A stretch of DNA of 64,000 nt from Macrosoma leucophasiata (taxonomy: Eukaryota > Arthropoda > Insecta > Lepidoptera > Hedylidae), in assembly GCA_036365455.1 (NCBI GenBank), contig JAWQUS010000010.1:16602501-16666500 (forward strand), in the 5' to 3' direction. Shown one piece after another: positions 44,930 through 56,087 of this stretch. Numbering within the stretch: position 1 is the first letter of the stretch; every line of letters begins with the position of its first letter. The notes beneath the pieces were generated by a model. That model had not been told where the DNA came from and made no database searches. It saw only the letters and a list, made by a program, of their open reading frames with translations. Made by a program: the position numbers and the translations under genes.

Positions 44930-46591
44930 CTCAATAAAGTAAATTCGTACTTTACCTCTGTTGGTGGTTCTTTAGCTAAAAAAACTCTCAATATGATGAA
45001 CTGTACAGAGACTCATTTAGCAACTATTACAAAAAACTTTAACTCTCCATCCAAATCTATGTCTTTCCTACCAACAGATCCCCACGAAGTAAAAACTGTC
45101 ATAATGGGACTTAAAACACACAGTGCGCCTGGCTGGGATAAAATTACCTCAGTCTTACTTAAGACATGTGTTCATTCTCTAGCCGAGCCTATTTCATTTA
45201 TTTGTAACCTAAGTCTAGAATCAGGAATTTTTCCTGCTATTTTAAAAAAAGCCATTATTTGTCCTGTCTTAAAAAATGGTGATAAAGCCGATCCATCTAA
45301 TTATAGACCTATATCCCTTCTTACAACTCTTTCTAAAGTCCTAGAAAAAATTGTCAAGAAAAGACTTATGAACTATTTAGAAAAACATAACCTTCTAAAT
45401 AACAACCAGTACGGATTTAGGGAAAAAAAATCTACAGAAGATGCAGTTCTTAAATTAACAACTTTAATAACGTCCTACATAGACAAAGGAAATAAATGCA
45501 TAGGCGTCTTCTTGGATCTTCAGAAAGCCTTCGACACTGTGTCAATTCCTATTCTACTAACTAGGTTGGAGAATGTTGGTATAAGAGGATCGATATTGAA
45601 TTGGTTCGCAGACTACCTTTCTGATAGAACACAAAAAGTTCGTGTTGGGGAACACGAAAGTGAGAGTGCCTCTTGTACATTTGGCGTACCACAGGGAAGC
45701 ACATTAGCACCTTCTCTTTTTTTAATATATATTAATGATCTTTGCTCTATCAACATTAATGGACTGGATTTATTAATGTTTGCGGATGACACAGTGTTGT
45801 TGTTTCACGATCTTGACTGGCGAAAAGTAACAGAGAAGGCAGAGAGAGGCCTCTGTAAAGTTTTGGAATGGTTGGAAAACAGCCTCTTGTCTTTGAACAC
45901 GGCCAAAACCAAATTTATGTGCTTTTCCCTAACATCTGTTGGTAGTAATGAAATTACTGGTCTAAAAATACATTCATTCCCATGCAATCGTACTGTTACC
46001 CTTGCCAAAGACTGCAACTGTTCCACTCTTTCGCGAGTCGGAGTTATTAAATACCTCGGGGTCCATATAGATGAGAAATTGAACTGGAGCGCGCATATTC
46101 TGTCACTAACCTCCAGAATACGAAAACTTATCTACGTCTTTAAATTACTTCGGACTGTAGCGGACTATGACTTACTCATACAAACGTATAAGGCTTTGTG
46201 TGAAAGTCTTATTAGATATTGTATATGTGCATGGGGCAGCGCTTCTAAAACAAGTATCATTACAGTGGAGCGAGCTCAACGTGCTGTCTTGAAAGTTCTG
46301 CTCTATTTCCCTTATAGACAGCCTACAACTACGGTGTATGAAAAAGCAGATGTACTGACGGTTCGCAAATTATTTATCTATGAAGGTCTGCGACGTTTTC
46401 ATAGCCGGATAATTCCAACTCTTCCAGTTTTTTCGAAAAGAGTAGATCGAATTCCAGTGAAATGGGTTAAGACTACATTCGCACAGAAGCAGTTTAAAGT
46501 TGTGGTGCCTCAAATATACAACAAATTACTTAAAATAAAAAATAAAAATTGTAATACGCCCATCAAAAAAGTTAACAATAACAACTTTTAA
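44930..46591 (+). CDS. Reverse transcriptase domain of non-LTR retrotransposon (5'-truncated)
   Basis: The frame is open from the insertion edge (LNKVNSYFTSVGGSLAKK) to the TAA at 46591, over 550 codons without a break. RT motifs appear in order: NYRPISLLTTLSKVLEKI, NQYGFREKKSTEDAV, GVFLDLQKAFDTV, GVPQGSTLAPSLFLIYIN and LLMFADDTVLL (the catalytic DD). These are followed by KYLGVHIDEKLNWSAHI and a C-terminal region with RYCICAWGS. The endonuclease domain and anything N-terminal are missing through 5' truncation. The first ATG is at 44993, but no promoter is visible. The intact frame inside a decayed mariner shows the insertion is recent relative to the host element. RT activity is possible in principle, but the copy cannot transpose alone. 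Confidence 0.9.
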   Translation, partial: LNKVNSYFTSVGGSLAKKTLNMMNCTETHLATITKNFNSPSKSMSFLPTDPHEVKTVIMGLKTHSAPGWDKITSVLLKTCVHSLAEPISFICNLSLESGIFPAILKKAIICPVLKNGDKADPSNYRPISLLTTLSKVLEKIVKKRLMNYLEKHNLLNNNQYGFREKKSTEDAVLKLTTLITSYIDKGNKCIGVFLDLQKAFDTVSIPILLTRLENVGIRGSILNWFADYLSDRTQKVRVGEHESESASCTFGVPQGSTLAPSLFLIYINDLCSININGLDLLMFADDTVLLFHDLDWRKVTEKAERGLCKVLEWLENSLLSLNTAKTKFMCFSLTSVGSNEITGLKIHSFPCNRTVTLAKDCNCSTLSRVGVIKYLGVHIDEKLNWSAHILSLTSRIRKLIYVFKLLRTVADYDLLIQTYKALCESLIRYCICAWGSASKTSIITVERAQRAVLKVLLYFPYRQPTTTVYEKADVLTVRKLFIYEGLRRFHSRIIPTLPVFSKRVDRIPVKWVKTTFAQKQFKVVVPQIYNKLLKIKNKNCNTPIKKVNNNNF

Positions 46592-46720
46592 AAAAATGTA
46601 TATATATGGCTTAAAGGTTATGATTATGAAGGAACTGAGAACATGCTGGCAAATCTATATGCATAACAAAATAAAATACCGAATCGTCACTACAACTGAC
46701 ACTCTAATAGCACGCACGAA

Positions 46721-46744
46721 AACACACACACACACATACACACG

Positions 46745-46791
<47 letters not shown>

Positions 46792-46792
46792 T
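46721..46792. repeat. (CA)n/(CG)n microsatellite
   Basis: Long ACACAC run with a CGCGCG interruption, in the 3' UTR of the LINE. Confidence 0.9.
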
Positions 46793-47567
46793 TTTACCTA
46801 TCCTTTTTTTTTGTAATCATTGAATCTTAATACTAAATTATCTTTAAGTTACTTTCAGGCCTGTTTTTTGTTTCAAAATTACAGTAATTAACGTTGCTAG
46901 GTACTTGAAACATATATATATTTTTTGTTTAATGTACATTTATATTCTTTGCATTTTTTTTTATTGTATACTGATAATTAAGTTCTATTTTTAAACGTAT
47001 GTACAATTATTTGAGACATTCTATGACATAAAATCATGTTATAAACAGGAGAAGCCACTGATTCCCGAAATACAGTGAAAACTAGTTCGGGAATCTATGG
47101 ATTCAACATATAAATTGATGTAACTATCTTTTTGTCAATAAACAAATTTATTATTATTATTACAAGAAGTTGAGAGAAAGCGGCCGGAATTGATCAACAG
47201 AAGGGGTGTGGTGTTTCATCATGATAACGCTAGACCTCACACATCTATAGCCACTCAGCAAAAATTAAGAGAGTTTGGCTGGGAGGTGTTAATGCATCCG
47301 CCGTATAGTCCTGACCTTGCACCTTCAGATTTCCACCTGTTTCGGTCTCTTCCGAATTCTTTATGCAATGTTAGGTTAACATCACGAGAGGACTGCCAAA
47401 TCCACTTGTCGCGGTATTTTGATGAGAAGTCCCAAAATTTTTATAGCAATGGGATCATGTCCCTACCTACAAGATGGCAAAAGGTTATCGAACAAAATGG
47501 TACATACATGGTTAAATTTAAATAAACTGTATGAAAAATGTTTTGAAGAAACTTTTTCCCACAACCT

Positions 47568-49379
47568 AATATATTCGAAACCTCGGCAATGATCCACCGG
47601 ACGCAACTGTCCGCTTTTACTCTATTGGTATAGAAATAAAATGCGGTTGTGAAAATTATTTCAATTGTGAGTGGTTTTTTTTTAAATATTTATCTGTACG
47701 GACTTCAAGCAATTCTCGGCCAACCAAACCATTACATACGGATTGACACAGACCTATTCCAGAATGGTGTGTACGCAGGGTTATTCGGGGAAGAAAATAT
47801 TCAAAATTTCAATGCACAAGACGGGTGGCGATTGTTAATTTCTTTGGGTAAAATTCTTAGAAATATTTAATTTCAACTATAAAACTTGATTATATTTTTT
47901 ATTGCTCTGAAAGTCAATTAAAGTTGAAATTTGATAAATATTATATTATGTTAAGGGACTTAAACATGAACGTGCAAATTAAGTAAACAATACAACATAT
48001 ATTTAAAGCATCCGGGACAAATAGATTATGAAAAAAGTACGATTCGCATTGTGAGTTGAGTCATTGTATAAAAGGTCTCATGATCTAAACCAAAGGAGAT
48101 GGTCCATAAATGTATGGAGTTGTTCCCACTTAATGTACAGTTCGTAAAATAATAGTTTAAACTGTTCTAAACAATTTCTGCCTATAAATTTTGGTTAAGA
48201 TTATGTAGTTTTTTCGTTTAAAAATAATTAAGGTTACACAAAATATGGCGATGGCGATTTACAATTCTTTTGATAAGTTTGTTATCTCATGTTCTTGAGT
48301 GTACAAATTTCCATAAGAGAACTCGATTCAACAATTTAATGTTTGTGTTAATAAAATTAACTTTGTTTTTTCTTAAATATTTGAAATGTTAACTTTCTTT
48401 TGATGTACAGTACTGTACATCCACTGGGAATACCACGTTACAACTTTTTTATTGTCTTTTACATTTTTCCTTCAATTGATGTAATAATTTTACCTAATCA
48501 AAACTAGGTGTAGCTGTGTATTGACCTTCATCACAGATTTCGTTGTCAGCTAATTAGCTCATGTGCAAGATTTCGTTAAAATAATTTTATAACCATGTAA
48601 AATAAGTAGGTGTGATATTTTACGTTAATTTTATCTTTTTACAAGATCAAAACTGAGTTTTGGCGGGAACCTTGAAAGAGGCGTATGGTGCTCTTATTTT
48701 ATTTCATTTCCTTGGTGTATTTTTAAGTTATATTGAATAAAGTTGGTGGCATTTTGTTTGATATAGGTTTGTTACAGTGCCCGTGTCTAGTGAAATAGAA
48801 TAACAGTGCGAAAACACGACCTTTCAGGTTGCCTCCAAAACTTCATTGTAAATGTTCTGGTAAAGTAGCCATCGCTTTACTCGAATAACTTGATGATAAC
48901 TCACTTGACTGACATATTATACTTGATAACTTATATACTTGATACTTACGTACTATACTTGATGATTATATTAAACTAACTTTTACGCTGCTTAAATAAA
49001 TACGAAATATCGTTTTACTTGACTCTGGCAATATGCGTAATAGCAATGCCATAATAACAAAAAAAAAAAAAGATCAAAACTTTCACTGTCCGTGTCATAG
49101 ACAAGCCCGGAGCGTTTTAATTCTAATTTAATAATTTTAATTCTTTTGAACTTCTCAACAAAGTATAACAAAAAATGTATAAAACAGATTGCTGAAGATT
49201 TCAGCATCTTCAGCTAATCAAATATCATAATAACTTTTAAAATAACAAGTAAGTTTTTATTATAGCCATATAAGTGCATATATTACGACTATTACGAGCA
49301 AGCGGCCAAGTGGACGGTTTCTTGAATGGTACATCATTAAATTACATTTCTGTTTGTTTAATTTCTTTGTGATCTCTAA
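47568..49379. other. No gene; degenerate repeats
   Basis: AT-rich. A 73-codon frame (47649-47870) reads NGVYAGLFGEENIQNF…DGWRLLISLGK, faintly like the start of the env frame at 21840-21910 but too weak to call. Imperfect ACTTGAT(A/G)A repeats lie at about 48884-48970. Confidence 0.4.
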
Positions 49380-49520
49380 ATGTATAGCCCACCAAATATC
49401 ACAGAGACATACCAACTTAGGTCTCAGGAGTGGCAACGCATCTGCATTTTGATCTTTGGTTTTTGTGTAGACGTCTATAGGCTGAATTAATCACTTAACA
49501 TCAATGTGAGCTGCATGCAT
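49380..49520 (-). repeat. Element X, 5' half
   Basis: Reverse copy ending ACATCAATGTGAGCTGCATG, immediately head-to-head with the next copy. Confidence 0.75.
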
Positions 49521-49522
49521 GC

Positions 49523-49798
49523 GTGTAATTGAAGTGGCAAACAAGCATGCAGTTCACATTGATGTTAAGTGATGACTGCAGCCTATAGACACCCACACAA
49601 AGACCAAGGTCAAAATGCAAATGCGTTACCACTCCTGAGCCTAAGGTGTTATGCCTCTGTGCCAGAAATTACAGGGCCGTACATTACCACCTGACCAGAA
49701 CACGATAGTGCTGAACACTACCATTTAGCGGCAAGTATATTAGGTAATGCTGTGGTGTCTACGCCTGCGAGCTCCGTCACTGTAGCTCTACCACCAGT
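49523..49798 (+). repeat. Element X, near-complete copy
   Basis: GTGTAATTGAAGTGGCAAAC to GCTCTACCACCAGTAG. With 49380-49520 it forms a natural inverted repeat upstream of CPR-B. Confidence 0.85.
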
Positions 49799-50070
49799 AG
49801 AAACTACGAGTGGTATTTAAATTGTCAACTATTTGTCTATTGCTACGCATGTTGCTACGCCCAGAACAAGCTTGACTCTACTTTTATCTACGGTCGACGA
49901 CGACAGTAGTAAAGTCTTTTCGTATGACCTATGATTGCATTACAAAATAACTCGTGTTAATGAACATTATGTGCAAATTAATTGAAATTCAATTGATATC
50001 CGAATTCAAAAACAGGGTCAAGTCCAATAATATGCAATAATATCCCCTACCAAATAAATTTTTGCAATTG

Positions 50071-50106
50071 TATAAAAATTGCATCTACTCTATTTTTGAT
50101 ATCATT
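50071..50106 (+). promoter_or_regulatory. Core promoter of CPR-B
   Basis: TATAAAAATT at 50071 and GATATCATTAA about 30 bases on; the ATG is at 50133. Confidence 0.7.
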
Positions 50107-50132
50107 AATACTTTGTGATTAATAAATCAATC

Positions 50133-51306
50133 ATGTTAGCTAAGGTAAGTTAAATAAAGAGTAAAAAAAAAACAAACGTCGAAACGAACAAAACATTTTT
50201 TCAGTCTCTGAAGTTGGTACATAATGTTACCTTGTTTAATAGATAATGCTCCTTAATTTTATATTTTGAATTCTTGTATGTTTTCCCTCACTTATTAATT
50301 TAAAACACGTAATTCATTGCAACCTGGGCTTAAACTCTAGCTAATAGCAGTCAAACTTGGTTGGAAGTCTATAAGGATGCATTTAAGACTAAGCGCTTCT
50401 CTCACAACTATAGGTGTCCACGAAGATCTTCACTTCGACAATAAAAGTGTTTTCCATACAAATAAAGAATGTACTGACACGATTTTATGACGTCGAATAA
50501 AATCGTGTCAGTACATTCTTTATTCATCGTTATTTATTCATTCACAGATAGTATCTCTGTGCGCTGTGGTGGCCGTGTGCCAGGCTGGTTTGGTGGCTCC
50601 CGTAGCCTACTCCTCTGCCGCCGCCGTCTCCTCGCAGAACATCGTGCGTCACGACCAGCCTGCGTATGCACCCAGGCTCGCCGTCGCCGCTCCCGTCGCC
50701 TACCACGCCGCCCCAGTTGCCTCCGTAGTTTACCACGCTGCCCCTGTCGCATCAGTCGCTTACCACGCCGCTCCTGTGGCTCGCGTGTACGCTCAACATG
50801 CTGAGGAAATTGTAAGTTGTCTATTAAGTGTCCGTGGTTTTTAAGCATGCTAATGATCCAATTATGCTCAGATATAATTAAGGAGCCATGATTTAAACAA
50901 GGGCCATCTAAAAGTATACACATCATTTTAAAATATGCAAGGTTTTGTTGATTTCATTCCTTTTATATTAATTTTAAATATCAAATATTTAACTTAACTA
51001 TAACTATAATAACTATAACTATAATAAACTATATTTTAGGCCTACCCCAAATACGAGTACACCTACTCCGTCGCTGACGGCCACACCGGCGACAACAAGC
51101 AGCAGCAGGAGGTCCGCGACGGCGATGTGGTGAAGGGCTCCTACTCCTTCCACGAGGCTGACGGCTCCATCAGAACCGTGGAGTACTCCGCCGACGACCA
51201 CAACGGCTTCAACGCGGTCGTGCACAACACCGCCGCCACCGCCGCCCCCGCCATCATCAAGGCTGCCCCTGTCTACACCGACCACGCTCCTGTCTACTAC
51301 CACTGA
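50133..51306 (+). CDS. CPR-B: RR-2 cuticle protein
   Basis: Exons 50133-50144 (M-L-A-K), 50548-50811 (88 codons) and 51040-51306 (stop TGA), about 180 residues. Exon 2: signal peptide [32 protein letters not shown], then a linker [20 protein letters not shown] ending AEEI. Exon 3 is the same RR-2 block as CPR-A with [20 protein letters not shown] at the end. AATAAA at 51377-51382 is a likely polyadenylation signal. Intron 1 contains a 64-bp perfect hairpin. Exon 2 differs from A, C, D and E mainly in the linker, while exon 3 is nearly identical across the cluster. The call is firm; the stage of expression is unknown. Confidence 0.93.
50461..50524. repeat. Perfect 28-bp inverted repeat in CPR-B intron 1
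   Basis: Arms 50461-50488 and 50497-50524 are exact reverse complements (AATAAAGAATGTACTGACAC…), with an 8-base loop GACGTCGA. The right arm ends about 23 bases before the exon 2 acceptor. Confidence 0.95.
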
Positions 51307-52427
51307 ATAGTACAAATTTAAATTTGTATTGAAATTGTTGTTGATAAGTAGGCATAAAATTATATCAGATGTAGATAATAAATACTTTCGTTACTAAAAT
51401 TATATGATTTTATTTGAACTTGTTAACTAAAACATCACAATACACAGCAAACAGGGAATACTGGTAAGTTGTAGGTCTTCTTATACCTAAGAAGAAGTTG
51501 GGAGTATTACATACGCGAGAAAATCCGCAAATATAATTTCTATATTGTATGGAGCTCGCGAAAACCTGCGATAACTTTATTTAATACAACCAGGTTTATG
51601 TGAACTTATTAAAAGGAGCAAATTTTATTAAGAATGAAAAAAAAAAACAATTTTACATACGTATTATAGTAATGATCGTACTATCCACCATGTATGAAAA
51701 GACTTCAAAAGTATTTCTCGGGTCTTCCGATCGTATTCGATCTTGAGAAAGACCTACAATCCGGTACAAGAGAATAAATCGGTTCATGAGAATAAACACA
51801 TAGGTATAATAAACATAGAACCCAGATATATTTAGATCTCTAGGTGGCACGGGCTGACCTTTCTTGAGGCCTAAGATCTTGCAATGTAAGGGCCCGTGTG
51901 CGTCAATTCTTCATTGTACCAAAAAAGCTGAAATTTTTCTGCGAAATGTTCCTAAAATGCCTTGTGACGATTGGCTACTTGGAGTCTAAATCAGATTTGA
52001 CAATTGCGAGTACAACATTAGTATTATTGATGTACAGAAAATAGGCACTACAACCAGGCGGACTCATCGCTGAAAGCGATTACTTCCAGACAACCTGGTA
52101 TGAGTATGTTTGACGACTTGGTCGCGTCACAAGCCATATACATGTCACAGGCGATTTATCAAGAATGACAAAAATTATAAAGACTTATCATACATACGTA
52201 AGTTAATATTGAATTGAAAACAAAAATCTTGAACGTCAATCGTCATTGTGTGTTATGATCGTCATGGCAACAATGATGGAATAAAAGAAGAAAAAAAAAT
52301 ACTCTCCATTTGTTGCTATGACGGTCATGACACTGTAACGTTATTTATTATTTAATAAAACAAAATTAAAGCACAACCATCGATATTGGGGATGTTTCAA
52401 TATCGACAATAGTGTTTATCGACACGC
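51307..52427. other. 3' of CPR-B; no gene seen
   Basis: AT-rich, non-coding apart from the CPR-B 3' UTR. Confidence 0.4.
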
Positions 52428-52649
52428 CGCCTTCCCTAACAATGACGATGCGCTAGGCGTACGCGCCATTCGGCGACGGACGACACGCGAGGACATTTTG
52501 AAGCGTCAGAATGAGTGCACGTCGCTCTGCGAGCCGTCCGTACCTTTCGGGGCAATTTAAATCTTAATCTTTTTGTCCCGCCGTCTTTTCCCCCAGACGG
52601 CGGGAGTCCAAAAGGGTTTCCCCGCGGGAGAAAAAAAAAAAAAAAAAAG
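52428..52649 (+). mobile_element. 5'-truncated non-LTR retrotransposon 3' end with poly-A
   Basis: An open frame DDALGVRAIRRRTTREDILK runs to TAA at 52560. A GC-rich 3' UTR with a CCGCCGTC/GACGGCGG hairpin follows, then a poly-A of about 18 (52631-52648). Jockey-like by the poly-A; clade not proven. Confidence 0.65.
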
Positions 52650-52964
52650 ATTGTGCGTTGATCCAACAGTCAGTCATTCAGGACAAAGCATTTTATAACA
52701 GCAACTAGCTTTAGCCCATAACTCTATAGCTTTAACCCACTTTTAAAATATAACATTATAAATATACATTCGAATTTATACTCGTAATATGTAGGGATAT
52801 CGCAAAGAGGGGTTCGAACAAAATGCTTTGAATCTTGAAAATATACAGAACATATTCTATTGTTTTCAATATTTGTATTTACCGGAATGTAGTTTTTGGA
52901 ATAAAATAATTCCGCTGGAATAATTTCTAGATACCTATTAGGAAATATTCTAGAGGTTCTGAGG

Positions 52965-53162
52965 ATCTAATATATAAAATTCTCGTGTCACAGTTTTCGT
53001 TGCCATACTCCTCCGAAACGGCTGGACAAATTCTCATGAAGTTTTGTGAGCATATTGGGTAGGTCTGAGAATCGGCCATCATCTATTTTTCATAACATTT
53101 TTGGACATTTAATTTTTTTATACCTCTAAGGCGATACGAAGTTCGTCGGGGCAGCTAGTAAT
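52965..53162 (+). repeat. Lepidopteran LINE-tail-like repeat
   Basis: ATAAAATTCTCGTGTCACAG, TCCTCCGAAACGGCTGGACA, TGAGCATATTGGGTAGGTC and, at the end, GGCGATACGAAGTTCGTCGG are blocks of a widespread insect repeat. Confidence 0.55.
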
Positions 53163-53324
53163 ACTATAATATAAATAATAACTTCCTAACTGTTACATAT
53201 TAAATCTTTTTTCATTATTTTTGTACAAATGAAAGTATGAAATTTGTCATAATTTTTCTGACATTCCTTATGTTACAGAAAATTTGAGTTATTGCCATAA
53301 TTCTGCAGGTTACAATTTATCAAG

Positions 53325-53430
53325 GAATGACAACGCATCTAATATTGTGATCTTCATCTTTAATGTTTAGGTACATATCTCCAGTATACGCTTTTTACAA
53401 ATATAAACTGCAACCTTATGTGGACAATGA
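53325..53430 (-). repeat. Element X, decayed fragment
   Basis: AGGAATGACAACGCATCT and GATCTTCATCTTTAATGTTT resemble the GAGTGGCAACGCATCTGCAT region. Confidence 0.35.
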
Positions 53431-53560
53431 GTGGCTTTATCTTACAGTAGTAAAAAACTAATCAGCCTGTATTTGAACTGCCGACTGTTAACGTATTTCC
53501 AGATAATTTTCCCAAAGTATAAATAAACCAAAATATGAATATGTGTAGTATCTGTCTAGT

Positions 53561-53861
53561 AGCGTAGTGGTAGCAGGCCACTACTATTACGCAGGAGGTC
53601 CTGGGTTCGATTCCCGGGTCGGGGACTATCAGAGATAACGGTTAAAAATCCTTTATCTCTGGTTCTATTGGGATTTTTCCATTTTCTGGAAGTTTCCCAG
53701 TACCCAGGAGTATGGTAATGTGCCCGAAGATGGCAACAGGTTCGCCACCTGTTACACGGGCCAAAACGTAACCGGCGAGTCCTGGGTGTTTGCATGTATG
53801 ATTGAATGCATGCATTTACCTCTGCCTACCCCTTCGGGGATTACAGGCGTGAAGTTACGTT
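53561..53861 (+). repeat. SINE family 1, intact copy with 11-bp target duplication
   Basis: Head AGCGTAGTGGTAGCAGGCC (box A) and GGGTTCGATTCCCGGG (box B). The tail has CCTTCGGGGATTACAGGCGT. Flanked by ATCTGTCTAGT at 53550-53560 and 53862-53872. Confidence 0.9.
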
Positions 53862-54040
53862 ATCTGTCTAGTCTAAACTATTACAAAATAAAATAACAGA
53901 ACAGTAGAGAAATGCATTTCAGACGAATATCAATTTAATGATCTTGACCCAATTGTGTTTTTCTAAGTAGTCTTTGCAAATATAAATTAGGATCAAGTTT
54001 TAAAATCAGCCCCACCTACTAAGCTCTACAAATCTAGATG

Positions 54041-54078
54041 TATAAAAAGAAATAAAATCTTGCAATACTTATCACATT
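54041..54078 (+). promoter_or_regulatory. Core promoter of CPR-C
   Basis: TATAAAAAGA at 54041 and TTATCACATTCG about 30 bases on; the ATG is at 54105. Confidence 0.7.
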
Positions 54079-54104
54079 CGTTTGATTAAGATCGTAAATC
54101 AATC

Positions 54105-55283
54105 ATGTTCGCTAAAGTGAGTATAACTTTAGTAACACTTCAAAGTGCGTTAACTTTTATAAGCTTTGATGCATACATTTAATATTGTATAATCTTTGCA
54201 GATCGTATCTCTGTGCGCCGTGGTGGCCGTGTGCCAGGCTGGTTTGGTCGCTCCCGTAGCCTACTCCTCCGCCGCCGCCGTCTCCTCGCAGATCATCGTA
54301 CGTCACGACCAGCTCGCTGTTGCGTCCAGATTTGGTTACCAAGTTGCCCCTATCTCTTACGCCGCTGCTCCCGTCGCCTACCATGCCGCTCCTATTGCCA
54401 AAATTGTTGCTCAGGCTGAAGAAATCGTGAGTATATTCACACATTTATTGCACATCTATTCACCTGTCCTTTAATTTACGTAACTTCACGCCTGTAATCC
54501 CCGAAGGGGTAGGCAGTGGTAAATGCATGTATTCAAGCATACATGCAAACACCCACGTCTCGCCGGTTACGTTTTGGCCCATGTAACAGGTGGCGAACCT
54601 GTTGCCATCTCCGGGCACATTACCAAACTCCGAGATACTGGGAAACTTCCAGAAAATGGAAAAATCCCAATAGAACCAGAGATAAAGGATTTTAAACCGT
54701 TATCTCTGATAGTCCCCGACCCGGGAATCGAACCCAGGACCCCCAGCGTAGTAGTAGTGGCCTGCTACCACTACGCTACGGAGGCAGTTAAATTTAGTTT
54801 GTCCTTTAATTTAGTTTGGAATTTATTTAATCAATCTTACTTTCGTATCTATATTCCTATGTATCGCATTCTATACCAACGATTGTATTTTTTGAAGTTT
54901 GTAAAAGATGACGTGGCTATAGATCACCAAAATGAAAGGACCCCAAAGAAAATATTCTCCATACGAAAAATCCTAATTATACTAACTTCCCACGGATTGA
55001 TGTCGGAGGTAGCGTTAGAGAACTACTAACAAAAACAATGTAATTGCAGGCTTACCCCAAATACGAGTACACTTACTCCGTCGCTGACGGCCACACTGGC
55101 GACAACAAGCAGCAGCAGGAGGTCCGCGACGGCGATGTAGTGAAGGGCTCCTACTCCTTCCACGAGGCTGACGGTTCCATCAGGACCGTGGAGTACTCCG
55201 CCGACGACCACAACGGCTTCAACGCGGTCGTGCACAACACCGCCCCCGCCGTCATCGAGGCAGCTCCCGTCTACTACCACTGA
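54105..55283 (+). CDS. CPR-C: RR-2 cuticle protein, shortest of the cluster
   Basis: Exons 54105-54116 (M-F-A-K, GTGAGT donor), 54202-54426 (75 codons, GTGAGT donor) and 55050-55283 (stop TGA), about 156 residues. Exon 2: signal peptide to [24 protein letters not shown], and a short linker [20 protein letters not shown]. Exon 3 is the common RR-2 block ending [15 protein letters not shown], shorter than in the others by about ten residues. AATAAA overlaps the stop codon (55283-55288), so the 3' UTR may be only a few tens of bases unless a later signal is used. Intron 2 contains a SINE with target duplications. Both donors are GTGAGT rather than the GTAAGT of sibling genes. Confidence 0.93.
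54479..54800 (-). repeat. SINE family 1 in CPR-C intron 2, 13-bp target duplication
   Basis: GTCCTTTAATTTA flanks it at 54466-54478 and 54801-54813. It is antisense to the gene and similar to 53561-53861. Confidence 0.9.
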
Positions 55284-56087
55284 ATAAACATCGCGTACCT
55301 ATACTCCTGTTAAAAATTATCAATATGAGTGTTTTCTAGTTATTTATTACAATATACGATTAAAACATAAAAACTATTTGAATCAAAAAAACCTTTCTTT
55401 GAAAAATATGTAACTTATCCATTTTTAAATACTAGTCTTAACCTATACATGTTCTGAGTGAACTTATTTTATGACGCATATTATTAAATGTATGCGCCAC
55501 TCTTAAGATAGTTTTTCACATTCGAAAAAAGAAGAGTGTTACGTACAAGCACAATATACGTTTAATGTAATTATGTGTAAGGACCACCCACCAATAAAAT
55601 TCTAAAAGCCACTAGAACAGGTATTTGTAGCAGTGTACTTATATAGTATAGTATAAAGTATTGTATACTTTACCTCTTAAAGTATAATACCTATACCAAA
55701 CCAATAGTGTTTTGAAGGGTCAACAAACACATTTTATTTTTGTACAAAGGGAAGACTTTTTACGTTCAAACTTTTAAAAAGGCAATATGCACATTATGAA
55801 ATCAGCTTTAGTAGAAATGTAAAAAGAAAATGCTACTTAAAAAAACCTAAGCACACTAGTTCCGATAACACTTCTCTTTTTGCATTGGGGTTTATAAGAT
55901 CTTTGGTCTTATACCTTACGTCTTACATTAAAAAGCCAATCTTTTACTCACGTATCTTTGCTAAAACTACTATTTATAGATTTCTAACAATTTTAATCTA
56001 ATAAAAATAATCTGATTATGTAGCGTACCTACTTGATTTTTTTTTCATCTTCTGAATATTTCGATCATGATTATTAGATGACATTAT
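55284..56087. other. Between CPR-C and a MITE; no gene seen
   Basis: AT-rich, non-coding, no assignable repeat. Confidence 0.4.

Larger units (their letters stand above)
44930..47162 (+). mobile_element. 5'-truncated non-LTR retrotransposon in mariner 2
   Basis: The insertion starts inside the coding frame and ends with a (ATT)n tail at about 47145-47162. Flanks show at most one shared base, so no normal target duplication. The microsatellite tail and RT type suggest the CR1/Rex/Daphne group, by inference. Confidence 0.85.
44248..47525 (+). pseudogene. Mariner transposase pseudogene, copy 2
   Basis: The N-terminal frame stays open through QDRHISSYDVAEELRIDHKT, the region frameshifted in copies 1 and 3. 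It then shifts in an A-run near 44575 and again near 44740 (a small insertion in the NVRKRSW region). TGDEKW keeps the first catalytic Asp. The 3' part (47163-47525) keeps HHDNARPHT and YSPDLAPSDFH and ends at TAA, with the C-terminus intact. The LINE insertion and two frameshifts make it inactive. Confidence 0.88.
44069..47567 (+). mobile_element. Mariner element, copy 2, split by a LINE
   Basis: Left part 44069-44929 and right part 47163-47567 join into one mariner like copy 1. Ends GGTTGGGGAAAAAGTC and, reversed, AGGTTGTGGGAAAAAGTT. A non-LTR element separates the parts after the codons for LMRLK. Confidence 0.9.

Noticed and set aside
50487..50804. Arg/Cys-rich frames on the CPR strand (also at 54213, 57691, 59416)
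   Set aside because: Out-of-frame translations of exon 2; the frame with signal peptide and [12 protein letters not shown] is the real one.
54523..55029. 168-codon frame spanning CPR-C intron 2
   Set aside because: Most of it is the antisense reading of a SINE with clear target duplications, followed by intron sequence.
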